A stretch of 64,000 nt of DNA from CAZHNW01 sp942491575 (GCA_942491575.1 CALOBT010000025.1:2480001-2544000); one strand, 5' to 3'; shown: positions 44,284 through 53,150, counted from the stretch's first letter. Numbers and translations are program-made. Notes: a model not told the origin generated them from the letters alone.

Positions 44284-44312
44284 TTGACAAAAAATACAAT
44301 CTTTTTTTAATA
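44284..44312 (+). promoter_or_regulatory. Possible promoter of a small RNA
   Basis: TTGACA at 44284-44289, a 17-base spacer and TTAATA at 44307-44312, upstream of two nested hairpins with no coding frame between. Confidence 0.5.
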
Positions 44313-44319
44313 TGCGACA

Positions 44320-44480
44320 GTATTATTGACTCCCGTAAAGGGAAAATACCTTATGGCTGCCTCAAAAAATCAGGAGTTTCATAAATACCAATCTGAAAAC
44401 TCCTGGTTTCATCATGTATTGCAGCCAAAAGAACACGAAGTTCTGCATGTCAGAATTGACATGGATGTCAAAATTCTGAC
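44320..44480 (+). ncRNA. Candidate structured RNA of unknown class
   Basis: Two hairpins with paired outer and inner stems lie here. The first has TGGCTGC/GCAGCCA (44354-44360 with 44421-44427) enclosing CAGGAGTTT/AAACTCCTG (44371-44379 with 44397-44405). The second has GTCAGAATT/AATTCTGAC (44449-44457 with 44472-44480) enclosing GACAT/ATGTC around a GG loop. It may be an independent RNA or the leader of the LON-domain gene. A TATAAT at 44498-44503 could give that gene its own promoter. Confidence 0.45.
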
Positions 44481-44525
44481 CGGGGGAACGTCCAAAATAT
44501 AATACATCAAGGTTCCCTTATAATT

Positions 44526-45125
44526 ATGGAAGAATTTACATCACCAATTTTTTATCTGAAAAAAAAGGTAATTTTCCCTTTCTGTACAATGAGGGTGGAG
44601 GTTTCCAGGTCCGTCTTATCTGAAAATCTGAAAGCCGGTGATAAAATTATCACCTATCCCGTACGGAGTCTCCTAGATATGGCCCTCTACCGCGGCAATC
44701 CCGCAACCCTGTCGGAAATAATTTCAATCGAAAAAGACAGCAACAGCCTTCACCTCGAACTGAAGGGGCTCTCCCGGGTCAGGATTGAAAAGATTTCCCG
44801 TTTGAAAAAGGCAGACATTTCCTTTCTGGAGGAAGGGAATATCGATACATCCCTCCCCCTCTGGGAAGAGCTCAGGAAAAAGGCCCAGGAGCTGATCTTT
44901 CTGATCAATGTGGAAGAATCCGATAAACTGATTACGCTTCTCAACTATATCGTTGACATGCATCAGCTCACTGATTTCATCACAAATTATTTTGTGATGG
45001 ATTTCCCCCAGCGATATAAACTTTTCCGGGAATTAAACGTTGCGAAAAGAGGTGATGCTCTTCTCGCCATACTGTCCCGGCTGATAATAAAAATGAACAC
45101 CAGAAGGAGCAGCGACCTGAAGTGA
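44526..45125 (+). CDS. Free-standing LON substrate-binding-domain protein
   Basis: The 199-residue protein resembles the N-terminal domain of Lon protease: SPIFYLKKKVIFPFCTMRVEVSRSVL and ILEIISIEKD-like beta strands at the front, then LKGLSRVRIEKISR, and a helical end (residues 120-190), without the ATPase and protease parts. Free forms of this domain occur in many bacteria with unknown roles, perhaps binding unfolded proteins. Its stop overlaps the GTG start of the next gene (GTGA), so they are translationally coupled. The ribosome site is weak. Confidence 0.82.
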   Translation: MEEFTSPIFYLKKKVIFPFCTMRVEVSRSVLSENLKAGDKIITYPVRSLLDMALYRGNPATLSEIISIEKDSNSLHLELKGLSRVRIEKISRLKKADISFLEEGNIDTSLPLWEELRKKAQELIFLINVEESDKLITLLNYIVDMHQLTDFITNYFVMDFPQRYKLFRELNVAKRGDALLAILSRLIIKMNTRRSSDLK

Positions 45126-45580
45126 GAAAAAGAGTACATGGAAAGGAAGTTTATTACACTCTGGCATGGTCTGCGGTCAATGCCTATGACCGTTTCAGCG
45201 CCTCACGTTTTCTCCCGGAACTACCGGGAATTATAGAAATAATGAGCATCGAAAATGGAAATTACCAGACCCTGATGTTTCTTGAATGCTGGAGAGAGGG
45301 CCTGAGAAGCGGTATCAAAAACCTTTTGGAACCCGACTCTCCCAAATTCTCCGATCTCAGGAGAAAATTAACACGGTACGATATCGCCTACCGTTTCACC
45401 GAAGTCAATTCTTCTCCCAATGACCTGAAAGACATTATGTACTGGCTGATCCAGGCCACACACGCCCCGTTTAATAATATAGATGGCTTCACTGACACGG
45501 GAAGATATACAAGCATAAATGTGAAAGAGCTGAACCGGAACGGTGAAGATATAGTGGAACGGATACCCCCGAACATGTAG
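45122..45580 (+). CDS. Hypothetical protein coupled to the LON-domain gene
   Basis: The 152-residue product starts at GTG overlapping the previous stop. It is helical with many aromatic and basic residues (YYTLAWSAVNAYDRFSASRF at the front) and has no signal peptide, membrane span or familiar motif. Its tight coupling suggests it works with the LON-domain protein. It converges with the 226-residue gene, 2 bases apart. Confidence 0.65.
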   Translation: MRKRVHGKEVYYTLAWSAVNAYDRFSASRFLPELPGIIEIMSIENGNYQTLMFLECWREGLRSGIKNLLEPDSPKFSDLRRKLTRYDIAYRFTEVNSSPNDLKDIMYWLIQATHAPFNNIDGFTDTGRYTSINVKELNRNGEDIVERIPPNM

Positions 45581-45582
45581 GT

Positions 45583-46263
45583 TTATTCAGCAGGAGCTGA
45601 CATCCTGAGATTTTCCTTTGTAAATATATGATCCGGCTTTAATTTTTCATAAATAAATTCCAATACATATTTCAGGCGAGCCGCAGCATCAAGTGGGGAT
45701 GAAACTTTATTGTCCGTCCGGGGAGAAAATTGCTGGATTCTTTTCACGTTCAGACTCCGCCGGTCAGGATCAGGAATAAAAATATCCTTTTTAAAAAGAA
45801 TAAAAGTTTCGTAGATAGACCGCATAATATCCTCTGAAACTATCAGGTTGGCGATATAAAGATTCGTGTCCGGATCATGAATGTTGCGGGTAAAGAACTT
45901 GAGAAGTTTAAGTACAATTTCAGGATAGAGATGATTATTCAACAGATCGACAATAAGGGCTTCCAGTTCATGGTCATTCATTTTTTTCGTAGGGTATGCT
46001 ACATTGGGATTCTCCCAGTACCCGGTTTGAACCTTAAAGTAAATAAAATCAAGAAATCGATCAACTGCATCCTTTTTCATGATATCGATTTCACCATAGG
46101 TTGATTCGAGTATCATTTCCGCTGCTTCTGCAGGGTCATGTTCCTTCAACAGTGCCACATAATCAAATGTTGACTCCGCTACAGGCAAAGATCCTTCACT
46201 GGAATTCTCTGACTCATCATAAAAACCATTTTCATGATAAGAATTATATTCAGAATCGCCCAT
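45583..46263 (-). CDS. Hypothetical acidic protein, end of the yidD operon
   Basis: The 226-residue product has an acidic, poorly ordered first 35 residues, then a helical part (YVALLKEHDPAEAAEMILES and LEALIVDLLNNHLYPEIVLKLLKFF). No known domain is recognised. AGGAG lies 9 bases before the ATG. It follows two TPR membrane proteins and yidD in one operon, so a role in envelope assembly is possible but not shown. Confidence 0.68.
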   Translation of the reverse strand: MGDSEYNSYHENGFYDESENSSEGSLPVAESTFDYVALLKEHDPAEAAEMILESTYGEIDIMKKDAVDRFLDFIYFKVQTGYWENPNVAYPTKKMNDHELEALIVDLLNNHLYPEIVLKLLKFFTRNIHDPDTNLYIANLIVSEDIMRSIYETFILFKKDIFIPDPDRRSLNVKRIQQFSPRTDNKVSSPLDAAARLKYVLEFIYEKLKPDHIFTKENLRMSAPAE

Positions 46264-46266
46264 TAA

Positions 46267-47115
46267 TTAAAACTCCTGCTGCATCATAAACCGGAGCCCC
46301 CGGTAAAATGAATTTGAACTGTTATAGGCATTAACGTCCCTCATTGCACCATACAATGAGTAAAGATAAAATTGCAACTCAATAAAACCGAAAAGGCCCC
46401 ACTGGTAAGGATTATTCACCATAACACCCCGTACCGTAAGGGAGATGAAAACCGCATTGGCGATGAGAGAAAGAAAACCATTACGGTAGTTGCCGGTATA
46501 AAAATGACCGAAACCTGGAAACACCATGGAACCCATCACTGCAAGGAGCATACTTTTCCTGGGCCGGTTAATTTCCGCCATAATGGATGAATCAACCTGT
46601 TGAAGATTTTCCATGTAGGCCCCCTTTGGATAGAGATGCCTGTAAGTAAGAATCATCTGCCGTGCCCCGGGCAGATCTCCCATGTAGGATGCGTTAAAAA
46701 CACGATAATAATGAACCTTTTCTGTAAAACGTGAATCCTCGTAACGGATAAGATACTGCTTAAAACTTCGCATGGCATACAAGGGAGAACCTGCCTGCAG
46801 ACGCATGTATCCGAGATAGAAGAGCGCCTCTTCCCCTTCAGGTTTTGTTTTATAGAAGGTGCTGCATTTCCCCAGAGCTTCCGATGCCCCGTCATAGTTG
46901 TTCCCCTTCAGATAAGACAGCCCTTCAATAAGAAGACCCTCCGCGGCAAAACTTCCCCGGGGATAAAGATACTGGTAGCGCATCACCTCCGTAACGGCAT
47001 GATGATATTCCCCTGAGCGGTAAAGGTCCCGGACAAGATCCATTTGTTTTTTTTCATCTGCTGCAGCTGTAAAGGAAATAAAAATGAACAAAACTGCAGA
47101 AAAATATTTCTTCAC
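46267..47115 (-). CDS. Exported TPR protein with C-terminal membrane hairpin
   Basis: The 282-residue protein has a signal peptide (MKKYFSAVLFIFISFTAAA), about four TPR-like helix pairs (residues 22-170; AEGLLIEGLSYLKGNNYDGA and EEALFYLGYMRLQAGSPLYA), then MGSMVFPGFGHFYTGNYRNGFLSLI, the glycine-proline membrane motif shared with the gene upstream, and two further hydrophobic segments. The TPR half would be periplasmic. It overlaps the preceding gene by four bases. Function unknown. Confidence 0.78.
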   Translation of the reverse strand: MKKYFSAVLFIFISFTAAADEKKQMDLVRDLYRSGEYHHAVTEVMRYQYLYPRGSFAAEGLLIEGLSYLKGNNYDGASEALGKCSTFYKTKPEGEEALFYLGYMRLQAGSPLYAMRSFKQYLIRYEDSRFTEKVHYYRVFNASYMGDLPGARQMILTYRHLYPKGAYMENLQQVDSSIMAEINRPRKSMLLAVMGSMVFPGFGHFYTGNYRNGFLSLIANAVFISLTVRGVMVNNPYQWGLFGFIELQFYLYSLYGAMRDVNAYNSSNSFYRGLRFMMQQEF

Positions 47116-47999
47116 TGTTTCACCTCTCCCCGTGTAAGTTCATCAAAGCGGAGATGATTCATCGGATCATAGGGGGGAAGTTTTCCTTCCACAGACTTCC
47201 TGAAGGCCCCGAGGGAACTCCGGTTATAAAACTCAGCTGCGTTCCAGGCCCCGTAGATATTTCCACCGTAGAATACGGCAGAAAAGAAAAAAAGTGTTCC
47301 CGCCAGCTCTCTCTTCCCCTCCCTGTAAAGGAAGATACCCCCGGTAAGGGGCGCCGCCACACTGACAATACTGAGAAGGGCATCAAGATAGCGCCCGCTG
47401 TAAAATTGTCCGGAACCCGGAATAATCCCCGACATGACAGCTCCAAGCCAGGGACTCCTCCTTGAAATCAGACGATATGCCCCCATTCTTTTTTCCAGTT
47501 CAGCCATGTCACTGCGGGAGATTGCATCACCACGGAAGCCTTTGACTTCCCCCATAGCCTCTTTAAATTTATCCATGTGAAGCAGGGTTGTGACCTCTGC
47601 TGCAAAAACATCCCTGGAAAGGGTCCCCCTGCTTTTAGTTGAATCGATGCCTTTCAGTATAGAAAGGGAGTTGCGGTAATCGCCAAGACTTATAAAGGAA
47701 CGTGACAGGAGAAGGGCACTCCTGACTTCCGGAACAGAGCCGGTGCTGCTCACCCGCTGAATAACCGAAAAGTACTGCCGGCCCAGAAAATAATTACCCA
47801 GAATAAAATAATTTATATCGCCATGACGAGCCGGAGGGAGGAAGGATTTCAGACGATACGCTTCGCCGATACAGTCGAAGTAGCGCTGCTGCTGATACAA
47901 TGTCCTGACAAAGGAAACCTGGGATACAGAAGATTCGGCCCACAGGGGAAGGGCGGTCAAAAGAATGAATATGATAATATTAAATCGCTGCAGGAACAC
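47112..47999 (-). CDS. Exported TPR-like protein, paralog of its neighbour
   Basis: The 295-residue protein has a signal peptide (about residues 1-21), helical repeats (RTLYQQQRYFDCIGEAYRLKS at the start), and a C-terminal part opening GAVMSGIIPGSGQFYSGRYLDALLSIV, the same P-G-x-G-x-F-Y-x-G membrane motif as the next gene, followed by two hydrophobic segments. The two are diverged tandem paralogs. Its start lies one base after the yidD stop, so the operon is tightly packed. Confidence 0.78.
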   Translation of the reverse strand: MFLQRFNIIIFILLTALPLWAESSVSQVSFVRTLYQQQRYFDCIGEAYRLKSFLPPARHGDINYFILGNYFLGRQYFSVIQRVSSTGSVPEVRSALLLSRSFISLGDYRNSLSILKGIDSTKSRGTLSRDVFAAEVTTLLHMDKFKEAMGEVKGFRGDAISRSDMAELEKRMGAYRLISRRSPWLGAVMSGIIPGSGQFYSGRYLDALLSIVSVAAPLTGGIFLYREGKRELAGTLFFFSAVFYGGNIYGAWNAAEFYNRSSLGAFRKSVEGKLPPYDPMNHLRFDELTRGEVKQ

Positions 48000-48000
48000 T

Positions 48001-48399
48001 TTATTTCCCTGTCAAAGATTCAGGTACCGGATCATAGCCGCCTTTATTATAGGGATTACAGCGGAGAAGCCTTTCACCGGCGAGAATCGACCCCAGGAGG
48101 GCTCCGTATCTTTCAACAGCCCCTCTTCCATATGCGGAACAGACGGGTGCGAAACGGCAGTTCGGACCGTCAAGAGGAGAAATGGTCCTCTGGAAAAAAC
48201 GAATCAGCAACCATGCCCCTCCCTGGAAACCGCCGTAAACACTCCGGTGATTGTCGTGCCGGTGTTTCTTCGAATATGTTTTCTTAACAATAGTTTCATC
48301 ACCGACGGTGACACTCCGCTGCCACGGCGCAAAGGAATTCCCGGCAAAGACAGGTACTGCCATGGAAACGAAACAGAGGATAACTAATATTTTTTTCAT
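48001..48399 (-). CDS. yidD: YidD-family membrane protein insertion factor with a signal peptide
   Basis: The C-terminal 70 residues are a clear YidD domain: LIRFFQRTISPLDGPNCRFAPVCSAYGRGAVERYGALLGS and RLLRCNPYNKGGYDPVP, with the conserved cysteines. In front is a signal-peptide-like leader (MKKILVILCFVSMAVPVFAG) and a 40-residue basic linker, which is not usual for the ~80-residue cytosolic YidD. I take the ATG at 48399 as start (132 residues); a longer frame starts at 48459. It heads an operon with two exported TPR proteins, so this copy may serve an envelope assembly system other than YidC. Confidence 0.85.
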   Translation of the reverse strand: MKKILVILCFVSMAVPVFAGNSFAPWQRSVTVGDETIVKKTYSKKHRHDNHRSVYGGFQGGAWLLIRFFQRTISPLDGPNCRFAPVCSAYGRGAVERYGALLGSILAGERLLRCNPYNKGGYDPVPESLTGK

Positions 48400-48694
48400 C
48401 GCATTCACTTTAAAAAGCTTCATCCAGTCGCATGTTTCCCCGAATCCTCTGAGGAACACTTTTCATTTTCCCATTTTAAAGCCCCCCTCCGTGGGGGGTG
48501 AGTGAGCACTGTTGGATAAATTATATTTTACTTATATGCTCTATCGGAAACAGCATGTGTCAAACAAAAAACCGGAGTTCAACACTTATCCGTCATTTCT
48601 TATTATGCTTGACATTGCCGGAAAAATGAATAACCTTTATATATAATTGTATATACGGTTTGTATAGACAAAAATATAAAAAAGAATTAGGATT

Positions 48695-49543
48695 ATGAAA
48701 AAACAATTACTGATATTTATTTTTATTCTGCTTCCCAAAAGTATTCTTTCCAGAATTTTCGGTGTTATAACTCGAATTCCATTTCCACAATGGCTTCTTC
48801 GAATTGTGATCAAAAAATACAGCAATGCCTTCAAAATTAAAACAGACGAATACGAAACCCCGTCGGGAGGGTTCCGAAATTTTGACAGCTTTTTCACACG
48901 CGAACTAAAAAAAGGCATCCATACAATAGATGACGATCCGACGGCTGTGGTATCCCCCGTTGATGCACGCATCGACCAGTACGGCCAGATTGACGACGGA
49001 ACTATTATCCAGGCCAAAGGGATTGACTACTCCCTATATGACCTTGTCCCATCGGATCAGGCAAAGGTTTTCGAATGCGGTTCCTTTATGACCCTCTACC
49101 TGTCACCGGCGGATTATCACCGCATTCATTCCCCCGTAAGCGGAGACATAACCGGTTACTTTCATATTCCGGGGAAACTCTACTCGGTGGCGGAATTTAT
49201 GGTCCAGGGGCTGCGGGGACTATTTTCAAAAAATGAACGCCTCATCAGCTACATCGATACCGGCAAGGGACAGGTTGCGGTATGTAAAATCGGTGCCATG
49301 AATGTAGGGCGAATGTCCATCAGTCACGCCCCTGTAGTAACCAACAGGACATTCAGGAGGACTAAAGAGGTACTGTATGAAAATGCCCTGAGGCCTTCAA
49401 TAAAGGCGGGAGAAGAATTAGGAATGTTCCATCTTGGCTCAACCATAGTCCTTCTTTTTGAAAAGGACTATATACGTTTTATTGAAAACAATACCGGTAA
49501 AACAATAAGGGTTGGGCAGAAAATTGGCGAAATAATACGCTGA
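48695..49543 (+). CDS. psd: Phosphatidylserine decarboxylase
   Basis: The 282-residue proenzyme has the hydrophobic N-terminal segment, NFDSFFTRELKKG, VSPVDARIDQYG, the catalytic region LYLSPADYHRIHSPVSG and the autocleavage site LGST in MFHLGSTIVLLF near residue 248, where the Ser becomes the pyruvoyl group. It turns phosphatidylserine into phosphatidylethanolamine at the inner membrane. TTAGGA precedes the ATG. A cytidylate-kinase-like gene follows 20 bases later in the same direction. Confidence 0.95.
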   Translation: MKKQLLIFIFILLPKSILSRIFGVITRIPFPQWLLRIVIKKYSNAFKIKTDEYETPSGGFRNFDSFFTRELKKGIHTIDDDPTAVVSPVDARIDQYGQIDDGTIIQAKGIDYSLYDLVPSDQAKVFECGSFMTLYLSPADYHRIHSPVSGDITGYFHIPGKLYSVAEFMVQGLRGLFSKNERLISYIDTGKGQVAVCKIGAMNVGRMSISHAPVVTNRTFRRTKEVLYENALRPSIKAGEELGMFHLGSTIVLLFEKDYIRFIENNTGKTIRVGQKIGEIIR

Positions 49544-49563
49544 CCCTTTTATAGGAGGAACCT

Positions 49564-50274
49564 ATGCCCTGGCACAATTCAATGGAAAAATTTATATCTG
49601 CCCAGTACAACCAGTGGCAGAATAGAAAAGAAAAAATTGATGAAAAGGCGATAGAAAAGCCCCACCCCTTTATTACTATTTCGAGGGAATACGGCTCAGG
49701 GGGATATGAGATTGCCGAAAAGATTGCCTCCGGCATAAACCGCGAGAGCAATAATGATCAAGTCTGGGCCGCCTATGACAGAAAGCTCCTCGAAAATATT
49801 ATGGATGACATGGGGTTTACACAAAGTCTCACGGAGACAATGACGGGAAACGCAAGAAAATCAATGACCAATCTTATCCAGACCTCCTTCAGTAAGTTTC
49901 CCCCACAGGTTGCGGTATACCGAAAACTTGTGGAAACAATTCGTCTCCTTGTTATTAACGGCCATGTAATTATTGTCGGCAGGGCCGGTAACGTTATTAC
50001 CCGTGATATCCCCGGGGGACTGCATGTAAGAATCGTTGCCCCCATGGAATATAAGATTGACCGGATGATGAGCCTTACCGGAGAAAAAAGAAAAGATGTT
50101 GAGAAAATAATCAAAAAGAAAAGCATTGAGCGGGACAGCTTTATGAAAGAATATATAAAATTTGATCCTGCCAATACGGCAAATTTCGACCTGATAATCA
50201 ATAATGCCCGGTTTACCTCTGAGGAAGCGGCAAACCTGATTATCAGCGGTATAAAAGTTCGGGGGATGATTTAA
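49564..50274 (+). CDS. Cytidylate kinase-like family protein
   Basis: The 236-residue protein belongs to the cytidylate-kinase-like family: ITISREYGSGGYEIAEKIA is the P-loop region (with a G-x-G-G loop), VIIVGRAGNVITRD the core strand and DLIINNARFTSEEAANLI the C-terminal part. Members may phosphorylate CMP or another nucleotide; the true substrate is not known. AGGAGG sits before the ATG. It is between psd and a PQQ-like repeat gene. Confidence 0.85.
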   Translation: MPWHNSMEKFISAQYNQWQNRKEKIDEKAIEKPHPFITISREYGSGGYEIAEKIASGINRESNNDQVWAAYDRKLLENIMDDMGFTQSLTETMTGNARKSMTNLIQTSFSKFPPQVAVYRKLVETIRLLVINGHVIIVGRAGNVITRDIPGGLHVRIVAPMEYKIDRMMSLTGEKRKDVEKIIKKKSIERDSFMKEYIKFDPANTANFDLIINNARFTSEEAANLIISGIKVRGMI

Positions 50275-50286
50275 ACACTGGACTGC

Positions 50287-50769
50287 ATGAACTATTCCTT
50301 CGAAATGAAGGAGAGGCAACTCTCCTTCAACCCGGAAAAGGGGATGCTCACCTGCAAGTCCCCGGAGGGTCAAAAATTGTGGGTGAAAAAAATTGACAAT
50401 ATCGTTCACATTCTCTCTATAATAGAAGATAACAGCAATTACTATGTTGCCTGTGAGCTGGACGATATTGACGGCGAATTAATCGCTCTTAACCGGGAAA
50501 CAGGTTCCACGAAATGGTACATACCGGGCCGTCCATACCTGCAGCAAATTTTTGACAGGGATATTTATGCCATTTTCGTTGATTCGGAGAAGTGCTTTTA
50601 TCTCCTCCGGATTACAACCGATAGAGGCACTTCGAAGTGGCTCCATCCCGTCGATAGTGATTTACATGAGTACTCTATCAGGAAAGACCGAATAACACTG
50701 TCTTTCCTGTCAGGCAAAACTGAAGAACTCGATGCGCGAACCGGTATTGCACTCTCCGGTTTAAAATAA
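50287..50769 (+). CDS. Small beta-propeller-like hypothetical protein
   Basis: The 160-residue product has repeated beta blades with patterns such as GELIALNRETGSTKWYIPG and GKTEELDARTGIAL, which resemble PQQ-type or WD-like propeller repeats, but it has only about three, too few for a closed propeller. There is no signal peptide. The ribosome site is weak. It is 12 bases after the cytidylate-kinase-like gene and 16 before the next gene, so it is probably part of the same operon. Confidence 0.65.
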   Translation: MNYSFEMKERQLSFNPEKGMLTCKSPEGQKLWVKKIDNIVHILSIIEDNSNYYVACELDDIDGELIALNRETGSTKWYIPGRPYLQQIFDRDIYAIFVDSEKCFYLLRITTDRGTSKWLHPVDSDLHEYSIRKDRITLSFLSGKTEELDARTGIALSGLK

Positions 50770-50785
50770 GGAGGAAGTTCAAGTA

Positions 50786-51235
50786 ATGCTTAACTACGAA
50801 ATAGAAGATGCCAGCAAAAAACTGACTATAGCCAGGACCCTGAAGAGTTATTCCCCACCCTTCACCATCCGCGGGGGATACCGGCTCATTGATAACGGTA
50901 TACATCCAGAAGCAACCGTGCAGATTGAATCCGACGGCAAGGCAATTCATGAAGCCTCAACGGGAAACGGTCCAGTCGATGCCCTGGCGAAGGTATTAAA
51001 AAAGGCTCTGACCCCGCTTTTTCCGGAAGTTGCCGACGTAAAACTTATTGATTACCGGGCGAATATCATGGATGCGAAACGCGGTACCAGTACCGATGTG
51101 GAAGTGACCATCATCTTTACAGATGGAGAAAAGGTGTGGAAGGTCTATTCCCTCTCGGAGAATATCAATGTTGCTTCATTCAATGTACTGGTGGACGGTT
51201 TTGAATACGCTATTTTATCGAAAAGACACGAATAA
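50786..51235 (+). CDS. Free-standing LeuA-type allosteric (dimerisation) domain
   Basis: The 149-residue protein resembles the C-terminal regulatory domain of isopropylmalate and homocitrate/citramalate synthases: ATVQIESDGKAIHEASTGNGPVDALAKVLKKAL near residues 42-74, and KLIDYRANIMDAKRGTSTDVEVTIIFTDGEKVW near 86-117 match its beta-alpha-beta frame. The catalytic TIM barrel is absent and no leu gene is near. It may bind leucine or another acid as a sensor subunit. AAGGAGG precedes the ATG, and an 18-bp stem ends the operon. Confidence 0.8.
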   Translation: MLNYEIEDASKKLTIARTLKSYSPPFTIRGGYRLIDNGIHPEATVQIESDGKAIHEASTGNGPVDALAKVLKKALTPLFPEVADVKLIDYRANIMDAKRGTSTDVEVTIIFTDGEKVWKVYSLSENINVASFNVLVDGFEYAILSKRHE

Positions 51236-51239
51236 CATG

Positions 51240-51279
51240 TTCGTTGAATGTGAGAATCCCCATTCTCACATTCAACGAA
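51240..51279. terminator. Perfect 18-bp hairpin, bidirectional terminator
   Basis: TTCGTTGAATGTGAGAAT (51240-51257) pairs with its exact complement at 51262-51279 around a CCCC loop. It sits between the LeuA-domain gene and the convergent lipoprotein gene. Confidence 0.8.
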
Positions 51280-51303
51280 TATCATTTATACAAAATATTT
51301 AAA

Positions 51304-52062
51304 CTAAAACCCGCATGTACCCTCTCCAAATTTTTCCCCATAACCGCGGTCCGCACTGCTGAACTCGCTTACATTACCACTGGAATCAATTGATTTTATT
51401 TTATAATAATAAAATTTGCATTCTTCAACAGACCAGTCTGAATGCACTAATTGTGAAGTATCCTCCTCTCCAATCCAGGTATAGGATCCAGATAAAGATT
51501 CACTCCTGTAGATACTGTAACGAACTGCGTTAGAGACGGTACTCCATTCAATTAAAATTACTGTATTATACATTCCATCTGTAGCCTGTATGCTTGAAGG
51601 AGGCGGAATAGAGCTCCCGGTACTACCGCCGCCGCTACTTCCCCCGCCGGAACAGTCGTCAGTAGAACTCTCCCGGTAACCATAATCGTAATCACTCATG
51701 GGACTTTTTTGACCATTTCCATTAACTGCAATAATTTTATAATAATAGGTAATACACGCAGTTGCTGATGTGTCACTGGTTGAAGTCCCATAGGCTGTTT
51801 TAATTAATACATAATTGCCACTGCTGGAAGTTGATCTCCAGACTTCATAATATTCAATATTGCTGACACTCGCCCAGCTGATGCTTATCAGACTGGTACT
51901 TGCCCCCTTAGAAACAGAAACAAATGATGGCGAACTAATATCACTGTTGGAATTACCGGAACCGGGAGTATTTTCTATATCATCATGAAAAACATTATCA
52001 CAACCGGATAATATAAGCAAAAACAGAAACACTGTTAATAATGTTAATAATGTTTTTTTCAT
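51304..52062 (-). CDS. Lipoprotein with two fibronectin type III-like domains
   Basis: From the ATG at 52062 the product has a leader ending LFLLILSGC (lipobox), a Ser/Gly linker, and two fibronectin-III-like repeats: SPSFVSVSKGASTSLISISW with YYEVWRSTSSSGNYVLI, and PPPSSIQATDGMYNTVILIEW with RYSIYRSESLSGSYTWIG. A Gly/Ser-rich hinge joins them. It should sit on the cell surface or in the periplasm. An earlier ATG at 52092 overlaps the upstream gene. It is last in the ECF sigma operon. Confidence 0.82.
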   Translation of the reverse strand: MKKTLLTLLTVFLFLLILSGCDNVFHDDIENTPGSGNSNSDISSPSFVSVSKGASTSLISISWASVSNIEYYEVWRSTSSSGNYVLIKTAYGTSTSDTSATACITYYYKIIAVNGNGQKSPMSDYDYGYRESSTDDCSGGGSSGGGSTGSSIPPPSSIQATDGMYNTVILIEWSTVSNAVRYSIYRSESLSGSYTWIGEEDTSQLVHSDWSVEECKFYYYKIKSIDSSGNVSEFSSADRGYGEKFGEGTCGF

Positions 52063-52082
52063 TCTATTTAATCCTTTAACTC

Positions 52083-53147
52083 CTATATACATAATCCGAT
52101 TCCAAAGTTAAATGAAAAAATCCTTATTCCGCCATCTTTTTCAAAGATGTTATACAAGTCCATTCCAGAGGTAATTTTCACATTTGAACCCGCTGCAATC
52201 CTCAGGTTGACTCCCGCTTTTATAATTGGCTCAAATGCACTTGAATCACTGACACTACCATGACTTGTGCTGTAGGCACCGCCCGCAGAAAAGGAAGGCG
52301 AAAGGACGATTATCTCTGTTATGTTCAGCCTGTATTGAAAATTTAGCATAAAAGGTATTATTGAATAATAAGATGCATCACTCTTTCCATCAAAATAGGA
52401 ATAACCCGTCTCAAGGGCAAAAACGTAATTATATTTACTGTTCTCGGCACCCATAGATGCTGATAAATTGAATCCTGTTTCAGCAATGGTCTCCAGATTG
52501 CCCATGGGCAGAGCAGCTCCCATCACTAAAGAAAGATAAAAATCAAAAGGAGGGGAAGAATTATCTTTCTTGCCGTAATAATTTAAATTTTCCTCCGAAT
52601 ATTGATTATGCAGATTGGATTTTTTCGTGATTTCATTACTTGATTTTAGTTTAGTTCCCTCTGTTAAATTATCAATGGAATTACCTGTCCTCGTCCCCAG
52701 CAGTGCGGAGGCTGAAAAAATTTTATCTTCTGATATGCATTCTTCAGAATCAGCAATTACGATTTTTTCAAGACTGACATCAACAATACGAAGGGTTATC
52801 ATATAATTTTTAGCAACATCGACGCTTCCGAACACAACATAATCGGCAGACACGCTTTTACCGATATTTACGGCACAGCTGATTTTATCACAATCTTTTT
52901 CGTTACCAAGTTGTTCATTGGACTTCAACTGAATCATGTTTCTTTCAAGCATATTAAACTTGCCTGTATTATAAAGCATCAGTTCAATCCTGTTCCTCAC
53001 CACTTTTCCATAAGATTCTTTAATATTGTTGGAAGTAAAGTCGAGAACGGCAACAGACTTTTTGTTTTTGCTGAATAATTCAGGAGTAGTCGAAAAAAGC
53101 AGCCAAACGGTTACAAACAGCAGGTGAATTATTTTTTTTAATTTCAT
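52083..53147 (-). CDS. CsgG-like N-terminal plus beta-barrel-like C-terminal envelope protein
   Basis: The 354-residue protein has a signal peptide (residues 1-26), then KKSVAVLDFTSNNIKESYGKVVRNRIELMLYNTGKFNMLER and SADYVVFGSVDVAKNYMITLRIVD, a CsgG-type domain of the curli-export and related envelope proteins. Residues 195-354 are strand-rich with aromatic ends (FDFYLSLVMGAALPMGN; FSFNFGIGLCI at the end), like an outer-membrane barrel. It may form or anchor an export complex. It lies between a membrane protein and a surface lipoprotein in the sigma-factor operon. Confidence 0.78.
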   Translation of the reverse strand: MKLKKIIHLLFVTVWLLFSTTPELFSKNKKSVAVLDFTSNNIKESYGKVVRNRIELMLYNTGKFNMLERNMIQLKSNEQLGNEKDCDKISCAVNIGKSVSADYVVFGSVDVAKNYMITLRIVDVSLEKIVIADSEECISEDKIFSASALLGTRTGNSIDNLTEGTKLKSSNEITKKSNLHNQYSEENLNYYGKKDNSSPPFDFYLSLVMGAALPMGNLETIAETGFNLSASMGAENSKYNYVFALETGYSYFDGKSDASYYSIIPFMLNFQYRLNITEIIVLSPSFSAGGAYSTSHGSVSDSSAFEPIIKAGVNLRIAAGSNVKITSGMDLYNIFEKDGGIRIFSFNFGIGLCI

Positions 53148-53150
53148 AAT

